Source: Ditylenchus dipsaci (lineage: Eukaryota > Nematoda > Chromadorea > Rhabditida > Anguinidae). Taken from it: 64,000 nt of DNA. A program made the translations under genes and the position numbers. Positions 56,546-64,000 of this stretch are shown here, piece by piece. Within the stretch, counting starts at the first letter, position 1, and each line of letters opens with the position of its first letter. The notes beneath the pieces are model-generated. The model ran no database searches, was not told the origin of the DNA, and saw only the letters and a list, made by a program, of their open reading frames with translations. Location: NCBI GenBank assembly GCA_004194705.1, contig SADC01000951.1:1-64000 (forward strand). Reading direction: 5' to 3'.

Positions 56546-57358
56546 GCTCTCCACATATTCATCAACCGCAAATTCGTCAACCACAAATTCATCAAGCGGT
56601 AAATTCGTCAACCGTTAAATTCGTCAACCAGTAAATTTGTCAACCGGTAAATTCGTCAACCGGTAAATTTGTCGACCGGTGTATTCTCATGTGTAAAAAA
56701 GACTGCTTTTTACTTAATCTAGTGTCTGTTAACATTTCTAATAGAGCTCTTAACTGAAAATGCTATAAAAAAACCATGCAGGCCAGAGCCATGAGCCATA
56801 ATCAACCATGAGACATAATCCTAATCAACCATGAGCCATAATTTATTTTAAACCTTAACAAAGACGGATCCCATTGGCAATAGAACGCAAATAATCTATT
56901 AATGACATTTCAGTGTAACGAATGCAGTGTTTCTAAGATGATCATCTTGTTTTCGATCATTGGACCTCCTTCTTGGTCAGCAAATATTCGAAATTTCGTT
57001 CAGTGGCCATTTTTCTATAAAAAACAATAAGACAGCCTTAACGCACAAAGCATGAAAACAGCTTTCAAAAAACACAAACAACACTGACTCCTGCCGACTC
57101 TTATGTGCCATACCCCTAAATTTCACGAATTTTTACGCAGGGGCAACCAATTTTTCCTTTTACGCGAAAATATAAAAGAACAAGAATATACCAGTCGACG
57201 AATTTACCGGTTGACAAATTTACCGGTTGACGAATTTACCGGTTGACGAATTTACCGGTTGACGAATTTACCGGTTGACGAATACACCGGTTGACGAATT
57301 TGTGGTTGACGAATTTGTATGGTAGACGAATTTGCGGTTGATGAATATGTGGAGAGCC
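56546..57358. mobile_element. GACGAATTTACCGGTTGA word element
   Basis: Long TIRs (GGCTCTCCACATATTCATCA at the left, the inverse at the right) continue inward into 6-8 tandem copies of GT(C)AACCGGTAAATTC words per side. The spacer includes CATGAGCCATAAT repeats. Noncoding. Confidence 0.8.
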
Positions 57359-57839
57359 ATTTTTATGCAATAATTTTGCCATAAAAGGGCCAGAAAAGCA
57401 GTTTAAAGTTGCGTCCTATTGCCAATGGGATCCGTCTTTGTTAAGGTTTAAAATAAATTATGGCTCATGGTTGATTAGGATTATGTCTCATGGTTGATTA
57501 TGGCTCATGGCTCTGGCCTGCATGGTTTTTTTATAGCATTTTCAGTTAAGAGCTCTATTAGAAATGTTAACAGACACTAGATTAAGTAAAAAGCAGTCTT
57601 TTTTACACATGAGAATACACCGGTTGACAAATTTACTGGTTGACGAATTTAACGGTTGACGAATTTACCGCTTGATGAATTTGTGGTTGACGAATTTGCG
57701 GTTGATGAATATGTGGAGAGCCAGTTTAAAAGGGATTATGGGCTGTATTGGGCGGGGAAGGAATAATGCAGGGGCCACTTTTATTTAGCTGCTTCACAAT
57801 GTTTTTCAACACGGGTCGTGGCAAAAATAAACTCTATTT

Positions 57840-58090
57840 GCATTTTATGGTCAAGAGTACTTCTCGGAATCATGTCTAAGGTAAGTGAGTGCGCGCATCT
57901 CTAACTCTCAAGCCCCCTGCGCCCCCGAAGGGGCGCAGGGGGCTTGGTTGCTTGAGGTTGAGATGCGCACACCCACATACCTTAGACACAAATCACTCGA
58001 AAGTGACTCTGGATGCATGAAAAAACATGCATACCAGAGTTATTTATGCGGTAGGCCCCAGTATTCAAACTATGTTCAACATCTTCTTGT
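57840..58090. repeat. GTGTCTAAGGTA(T/A)GTG palindromic repeat family
   Basis: Small palindrome: ATGTCTAAGGTAAGTG, GCGCATCTCTAACTCTCAAG, a GC-rich GCCCCCTGCGCCCC hairpin, then the inverse ending in CACATACCTTAGACAC. Other copies: 40605-40895, 49337-49630 and 58950-59250; fragments at 47885, 56423 and perhaps 35180. Both arms carry a consensus-like splice donor (AAG-GTATGT or AAG-GTAAGT) pointing inward. Confidence 0.8.
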
Positions 58091-58567
58091 CAGTGGCCTT
58101 GTGTGATCAGTGGCCCCCTTTTAGAATCCTTTCTGTCGCACTTATTCCAATAATTTTCATTCCCACATTTATAAGACGAACAATAATTTAGAAGTGACCA
58201 AGTTTTTTTTGGACTACCATGTATTAGCAAAATTTCCACTATTAAAAAAACCATTTTTACTGTGTTAGCTAAGCGTGGCATCTAATAGGTGCCTTCAGTA
58301 AAAAAATTTGCAAAAATATCAATAAACATACACAAAACGTCCATGAACACTTTTTTAATGTCCAAAACTAGTAAAAATAAATAAAAAGCTAGTTTAAATT
58401 AATTTGTGGACGAATTGACCGTGGACGAAAGTTCTGAAAGTGTTCATGGACGTTTTGTGTATGTTTATTGATATTTTTGCAAATTTTTTTACTGAAGGCA
58501 CCTATTAGATGCCACGTTTAGCTAACACAGTAAAAATGGTTTTTTAATAGTGGAAATTTTGCTAATA

Positions 58568-58814
58568 CCGTATTTCCTCTAAAATAGCCCTCCTTCTGAA
58601 ATAGCCCTCCCCCTACTTGGAAGACCTATATCTCAAGCTAGAGTGAATATTTTGCAAATCTGTCTTTCGCATTTTTTTAACTCCCACGAGCTCTACCGAT
58701 TCCACTTTTTCGATTTTGGATTTCCACCCGAAATCTCGAAATCGAATCCAAATTTTTCTGAAAATTGGAGGTTTGAATAAAATAGCCCCGGGGGCTATTT
58801 TAGAGGAAATACGG
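58568..58814. mobile_element. TA-flanked MITE, CCGTATTT family
   Basis: A 247-bp element with TIRs CCGTATTTCCTCTAAAATAG and the inverse, flanked by TA (58566-58567 and 58815-58816). The other palindrome arm shows the empty site with a single TA (TACATGGTAGTCC, on the minus strand at about 58200-58215). Confidence 0.92.
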
Positions 58815-59677
58815 TACATGGTAGTCCAAAAAAAACTTGGTCACTTCTAAATTATTGTTCGTCTTATAAATGTGGGAATGAAAATTATTGGAATAAGTGC
58901 GACAGAAAGGATTCTAAAAGGGGCCACTAATCACACAAGGGCCACTGACAAGAAAATGTTGAACATAGTTTTGAATACTGGGCCTACCGCATAAATAACT
59001 CTGGTATGCATGTTTTTTCATGCATCCAGAGTCACTTTCGAGTGATTTGTGTCTAAGGTATGTGGGTGTGCGCATCTCAACCTCAAGCCCCCAAGCCCCC
59101 TGCGCCCCGAAGGAGGCGCAGGGGTCTTGAGAGTTAGAGATGCGCGCACGCACTTACCTTAGACATGATTCCGAGAAGTACACTTGATCATAAAATGCAA
59201 ATAGAGTCTATTTTTGCACGGCCCGTGTTGAAAAACATTGTGAAGCAGCTAAATAAAAGTGGTCCCTGCATTATTCCCTTCCCCGCCCAATACAGCCATA
59301 ATCCCTTTTAAACTGCTTTTCTGGCCCTTTTATGGCAAAATTATTGCATAAAAATGGTTTTTAGGCACTTCGATTTTGAGGGGGGGGGTATATGAAAGTA
59401 GGTCCGATTTTGGGGGGGGGGAGGTATATGACAGTAGCGTCCAAATTTTTCTATGGTATTAAAATATTTAGTGACTTTCAAGTATTCAACTTCAAACCAG
59501 GTGCGTGCCTCTCTATTAGAGAAAATACGGTGAACATAGTTGCTCGCAGAGTTTGGTCACTTAAACTTTGAGTAGATACACCAAAGAGTATTTTAGTCTC
59601 TAATCTGTTGATAAGACACTAAACCCAGCCAGATGTGGAATAGCAGAAACTATGAGTAGTCAAAAGTTCACATCACA

Positions 59678-59772
59678 CTCGATTCTATTCAGAATCTTAA
59701 AGGTTTCTATCCGAGCCGAACCTCTTCGGAGTGTTTGATTTAATTTTGGAATGCTGGGCCTCTGGCCTGGCG
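59678..59772 (+). ncRNA. Candidate Sm-class small RNA, displaced copy
   Basis: 95 nt like the array version, with the Sm-like core AATTTTGG kept. In the 3' hairpin CCC-GG becomes CCT-GG, still paired by G-U. The 5' hairpin is weakened by substitutions. Confidence 0.35.
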
Positions 59773-60114
59773 ATGTATTCGGTGGTTGTGTATAGTGATG
59801 ATGTTTTGGTGCGGTACTTTCTTTCAGGGAGAGTTGCTGCTTATTGAGTACCGATATGTTGAGCGTGGTAATTAGATCTGGTTGATTTTCTAACACATAT
59901 TTACGACAGATTGTCATATCTAGGCATATAGCTGTCGTAAATGTGTCGTGCGGACGCTGTCCCCTCCAACGTTACTGTTTATTACATCTATATGTGATAA
60001 ATTATGGTATTTAACCGCCTAAACTAGGTCGGTTGGATCAAACTAGTACAAAAAAATCTAGATTATGCAAAAATGTACTAGAAATCATTTTATTGGAAAT
60101 ATAACAAAGTTTTT

Positions 60115-60234
60115 GGCTTACAACACCCGAAATTCCCAGGACGTCTCCGATCCAAGTACTAGTCGAGCCCAACATTTCTTGACATTGCCAGATAGGACGA
60201 GATGGCGTACTTTCAACGTGGTATGGTCGTAAAC
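60115..60234 (-). rRNA. 5S: 5S rRNA, displaced copy
   Basis: 120 nt with one substitution (A for C at 60194 on the plus strand, in the GATCTGGCA block of the RNA). Expression unknown; a solitary copy may be a pseudogene. Confidence 0.85.
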
Positions 60235-60390
60235 GGTGGTGATGAAAAAAGAATTTTCTTCTATTTTTTCCTTTTTACTGTCTATTTCACTTTTCTGCTT
60301 CTCTGAATGATGTGCTTTTAAGAGAAGGCGCACCCTATCACTTTACAATCTTGGCCTTCTCGCAAATCCTTCTTCTGAGCCTACTTTTTT

Positions 60391-60485
60391 GGTTTAATTA
60401 CCCAAATTTGAGATACTTGAATGTTTCCGCCCAAATAAGCGGTGGAATTGCAAATTTTGGAAAGCATTGCCTTTATTGGCAGTGC
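60391..60485 (+). pseudogene. SL1: SL1 RNA, displaced copy with dead donor
   Basis: The 22-nt leader, Sm site and 3' hairpin are intact. The splice donor GT at 60413-60414 reads AT, so the leader could not be donated by normal trans-splicing. Confidence 0.88.
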
Positions 60486-60774
60486 ATAAATTCTTTTCGA
60501 AATCTCCAAATACAATCATTTGGTCATTCATACTTAGCCTATTTTGGTTATAGAATTTGGAATAATTGGAATTGTTATTCCAGAAGTAGTAGTTAGCACA
60601 TACCGTTTTTTCTCAAATAAAGCGGCACCACTAACTATTTGTCATAGCAATAATTTCAAACCAGGTGTGTGTTCTCTATTAGAGAAAATACGGTGAACAT
60701 AGTTGCTCGCAGAGTTTGGTCACTTAAACTTTGAGTAGATATACCAAAGGGTATTTTAGTCTCTGATCTTTTGC

Positions 60775-61510
60775 AGGTCATCAGAGTAATTGCTCGCGGA
60801 TAATTGTACATGGGTAGATGACTATTGATGATTCGTCACAGCAATAAATGAATTGAATGTTCATATTATGGCTTGTAAAGCCGAATTGATGGGTTTATAT
60901 TTTTTCAATGATGCTAAGTATTAGGTCACCCACCATTTATTCCATGATTTTTTTAATTTATCACTTTTTCGTGATATTTAGCCACTCGACATTTCCTCAG
61001 TATTTTTGAACACCTATAGATGTAGTAAAAAAGCTAACAACCGGTGAATATGTGACATTTAAAGAAAATTCATTGAGATCTTGGTTCATAGCCGAAACAG
61101 TTTGTATAAAAAAACAACTAAAGCTTTAAAAAACATTTTTAAAACATGCTTTGGTGCGCCTTGTGGTTTTCAATACTTTACTGGCCTTTTAATTCAAACT
61201 TTCTATGGATGGCTCAGAGATCTTAATAAACTTTCTCAAAGTATACATATTGGCTTTTAAATGAGATCAAACTCTGCTGGGCAAGTGAAAAACAAGATCG
61301 AGAAGTTCATCGAGAAGATTGAAAATGCCGAAAAATGTCTTATGTCTGTTTTCTACCTCTATCATGTTTTTTCTCCTTTCTTTCGAGCAAATTGAAAAAA
61401 GCATCGCCATATATTTTGGTTCCAAATTTTTTTTTGTGAAATTATGTTGCTATATTATTAGAAACTTTGACGCTAGTATAGAATACCCCCCCCCCTGCCC
61501 TCGCTCATAG
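60775..61510. other. No supported gene
   Basis: AT-rich with a C-run at 61487. A frame around 61265-61390 (QVKNKIEKFIEKIENAEKC) has coiled-coil-like composition but no other support. Confidence 0.4.
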
Positions 61511-61513
61511 GAG

Positions 61514-61932
61514 TTGGATGTGTTCCTGGAAGAAATAACACAAAAAGAGCTCAAAGAACGGCAGCAAGAGGTAGGAGTACATGCTAGCGCAAAATTCTGG
61601 ATCGGTGACGTCCTCAAGCGTGGTACAGCAGCGAGAGCCTCTTTAAATACCCTCATAGATGTTCTCAGGTATTGGTCTGCCTTGCTAGATACTGTAAGCT
61701 TTGATTTGGCAGTGCAAAATTATTAACAAACTATTTTTGCTTCAGGGAATACCGATCAATCGCTACACTTGCCTTGGAGGTTTTGTCTGTCCTTGCGACG
61801 AGCGCACCAATCGAACGCGGTTTCTCATTGGCCAGCTTGGCGACACGAAATCAAAGAAATCGGACTGGACTGGACCTGTTGAATTCGCAACTTATCTTTA
61901 ATCGCAACTTGTTGTTCGAGGAGAGTGCGTAA
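61514..61932 (+). pseudogene. hAT transposase C-terminal fragment
   Basis: The second exon (61746-61932) follows TTTTTGCTTCAG and encodes EYRSIATLALEVLSVLATS, APIERGFSLASLATRN and RTGLDLLNSQLIFNRNLL, then TAA. This is the hAT C-terminal dimerisation domain (L..LA..VLS.PATSAP.ER.FS motif). The upstream frame (61514-61694, EEITQKELKERQQEVG to LRYWSALLDT) ends at a good donor GTAAGC and a 51-bp intron, but joins one base out of phase, so a frameshift or wrong donor is likely. No catalytic core is seen. It is a possible remnant of the source of hAT-type MITEs here. Confidence 0.75.
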
Positions 61933-62119
61933 AGTTGTCATTGCTTTGTCTGCTTTTGTTTCAATAAAGAGTGTATTAGGTAGACGAGGTATCAAATGTG
62001 TGATTGTGGGAGGTCGGTCTGTTGGAGTATCTGTTGATCGAAGCGTTTAAGAGAGCAGATGAAAAATCTTTGTGTTGTATGTAGCAATCAATTAAATATT
62101 AATATAAACTGTCGACTGT

Positions 62120-62320
62120 TTGATCACGAAAACAGAACAGAAAACAGAATTTTTTCATCACATAAACAGAACAGAAAACAGAATTTTTTCATCACATAAA
62201 CAGAACAGAAAACAGAATTCTTTGAAAACAGAAACAGAACAGAATTCTGTGATGTAACAAATTCTGTGTCTGTTTTCAAAATTCTGTTCTGTGTTTTGGA
62301 GACACTGCTCTCCAGGCACC
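62120..62320. repeat. ACAGAACAGAAAACAGAATT word element
   Basis: Three tandem copies of a 41-bp unit with ACAGAACAGAAAACAGAAT and TTTTTCATCACATAA, followed by inverted ATTCTGT/TTCTGTTCTGTG words and a right end TTTTGGAGACACTG that resembles an inverted CAGTGTCTCC hAT terminus. Confidence 0.6.
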
Positions 62321-62885
62321 CCTACATGCTTTCCTGCAGATCAATTTAACAAGCAAACACGAATAATTTTGGAAAAAGGGGATACAGTCAAATGAGATCA
62401 CATTATGAATCTCGGTCTAACCGACACACCTTGACTCATTCATAGTATGAATTGATCTATTGATGATACTCAGCTATGAACATACTCGAGTCTAAGCACT
62501 CCAATTATTCACCATTGTCGAAGCACTCAGACTGGATCATGACTCATACTTGACTCAAGTAAAATGTATAAAAAAGCTTCATCCAAAAAATTAAGCCTAA
62601 TCCAATTGCCTGGATTAAAAAATGAAAAGAGACAACTGCTCAAGAGGATGAAGTATAAATTAATAAAGTCACAAAACTGTAGCTTGAAATAGAAAATTTA
62701 TTCGTACAAAGACAAATCCCTTTTCAAACTTGCATTAATATTGAATTTACCTGCAGATCAATTCACTGCAGGTACTCCTACACACTCTCCAGGTACCTCT
62801 TCAGGCTCTCCAGGTATTTTACCCACTCTACAGGTAGCCCTACACGCTCTCTTATCCGACTTACTTTCTTTCTTAAGCATCCCTC
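62320..62885. other. No gene seen
   Basis: Noncoding. CTCCAGGTA(C/T) and CTACA-C words recur at 62750-62850; GACTCA words at 62430-62560. Confidence 0.45.
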
Positions 62886-62889
62886 ACAC

Positions 62890-63090
62890 TCCGGCGTAAC
62901 ACGTAACAAATTCTGTTACGCGACTTGTGTTACGCGACTCTGTTACGCGTAACACCTTTTTTGAGTCGCGTAACAGACCCGCGTAACAAAAGTCACGTAA
63001 CAGCGAATTTCGGTTTTACGCGTAACATTTTGCGTGTTCCGCGCAACATGTTACGCGGAAAAACTGAGTCACGTAACACATTTGAGGTCA
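62890..63090. repeat. CGCGTAACA word element
   Basis: About 15 CGCGTAACA / TGTTACGCG words in both orientations within 200 bp. The overlapping 66-codon frame is a by-product of the repeat. Confidence 0.7.
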
Positions 63091-63094
63091 ACGA

Positions 63095-63940
63095 TTATTT
63101 TGGTCCTGTTAACGTTGACGTTTAAACGGCGACGATACAAGGGTAAAGAATGCTAATTGGAGACATGCAGGAAAGATATTTACAGTTTTCTCGTTTCCAA
63201 AAGTCAGATCAAGGTAGTAGTAGAGCCCAAGTACTCAGGTGGTGTGATCCAGGTGATAACACCTAGGTAGTCTAGTCCAGTGCCAGAGTACATTATATCA
63301 AGTCCCTCCAAAAATACACAGCCTCCATCCCTCCGAGAATTTCCTGTCTTTTCATTCAGATATCCGCGCATTCTTTTTCACAGGGCGATTCACAAAACCC
63401 ATGTTTGCATAGAAATCATCTTTATATAGTGTTTACCATCTGCAAGTGCCATTTTTTTATATTTTAGACCAGGATCATTATTTTTTACGATCTTCTTTTA
63501 ATCGACAGATATGCCTGAGAAGAGGAGCGTAACAGAGTGCTTTTTCAATTTAATGCACAATACCGATGAAAATTTATTTGGATAGTAACTCAACCACCTG
63601 GATACCCTGTTTACTTGAAGGGTACTAAAACTGCCTGGAGGTGCCCTGAACGCCTGAATGCTACTTCATTCACCTGGAGTGTGAGCAAATTGCCTTGGTC
63701 CCACCTCAACTATCCGGAAAGTGTACGACTAGAAGGTATCCTGAATCAACTAGAAGATACAGCAATTTTTCGTGTAATTCTATCTTTTTTAAAAAGAGAT
63801 ACAAGAGCATATCGCGCCTCTAGTAATTCTACAGTCGTTTTAGGGTATATTCACGAATTTGCTGACAATCTGATGATTGCTTAAAATAAAATAATTTTAT
63901 TAATAGGCTGCCAATATTAATGCAGTATTTTATAAGCCAA
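63095..63940. other. No supported gene
   Basis: A 89-codon ATG frame at 63615-63884 (CPERLNATSFTWSVSKLPW) lies partly in CACCTGGA/CCTGGAGG word repeats (63210-63700). I do not accept it as a gene on this evidence. Confidence 0.4.
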
Positions 63941-63943
63941 GTC

Positions 63944-64000
63944 TCGATGTGACGCCACTCCTTGGACCGGAAAAAGGTCGCGTTATACCAAACGTAAATT
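63944..64000. mobile_element. Partial pogo-type MITE at the window edge
   Basis: AAGTCTCGATGTGACGCCAC followed by GGTCGCGTTATACC resembles the two TIRs of the 84-bp element at 48835. The element is cut by the window end or degenerate. Confidence 0.45.

Larger units (their letters stand above)
57355..59360. repeat. Long imperfect palindrome with insertions
   Basis: Centre near 58395. Matching arm pieces: 57355-57410 with 59305-59360, 57725-58110 with 58920-59305, 58112-58215 with 58816-58918, and 58212-58350 with 58439-58566. The left arm is interrupted by 57411-57724, an inverted copy of 56546-56885, with AGTTTAAA repeated at both junctions. The right arm is interrupted by a TA-flanked MITE. 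Confidence 0.8.
59490..60770. repeat. Displaced 5S/SL1 unit
   Basis: One full unit plus about 115 bp of overlap, lying 35 kb from the array in the same orientation. It begins at GACTTTCAAGTATTCAAC-TTCAAACC, the same junction seen at 22980-23010, and shares private substitutions with the units at 23.0-24.3 kb. It is therefore derived from an edge copy, not from the homogenised array. Confidence 0.9.

Noticed and set aside
62925..63125. 66-codon frame
   Set aside because: It is a translation of CGCGTAACA words without protein-like composition.
63615..63884. 89-codon frame at the right end
   Set aside because: The N-terminal half is built from CCTGGA-type word repeats. There are no splice signals or recognisable motifs.

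Overview
The window is nuclear DNA from a nematode. The first 24.5 kb are a tandem array of a unit of about 1,171 bp. Each unit carries a 5S rRNA gene on the minus strand and, 157 bp from its 5' end, a divergently transcribed spliced-leader (SL1) RNA gene on the plus strand. Linked 5S/SL1 units are a nematode hallmark. The short introns inferred elsewhere (42-59 bp, often with TTTCAG-like acceptors) and the AT-rich, MITE-dense background agree. I cannot name the species. The SL1 exon differs from the classical nematode leader at one base (A instead of G at position 16) in every readable copy.

Layout: 1-24,509 is the array, with 21 5S genes and 20 SL1 genes. The left copies are full of single-base deletions, and the copies at about 17-22 kb are identical. 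The right edge is broken: one unit has lost SL1, one carries a TA-flanked MITE, and the last stops at another inverted-repeat element. 24.5-30.9 kb holds MITEs, a large foldback (25.7-27.4 kb), two spliced gene fragments, a hAT-type MITE with a clear 8-bp target duplication, and a pogo-like deletion derivative that keeps the transposase C-terminus. 31.0-34.3 kb is a decayed piggyBac-like transposon whose 3' end exists twice, in opposite orientations. 34.3-48 kb contains tRNA-like sequences placed on palindrome arms, a Tc1/mariner transposase remnant, a C2H2 zinc-finger exon and several short spliced exons that I do not recognise. 48-59.4 kb is almost entirely nested palindromic elements. 59.49-60.77 kb is one displaced copy of the 5S/SL1 unit, related to the damaged right-edge copies, with a destroyed SL1 splice donor. 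61.5-64 kb holds a hAT transposase C-terminal fragment and repeat-rich filler.

The only clearly functional genes are the 5S and SL1 RNA genes, which supply ribosomes and the trans-splicing leader. Each unit also contains a second Sm-site plus hairpin module downstream of SL1 that could be an unannotated Sm-class RNA. The predicted short proteins inside the array are translations of rRNA, SL RNA and spacer and are not genes. No complete protein-coding host gene is visible: all protein signals are fragments or transposon remnants.
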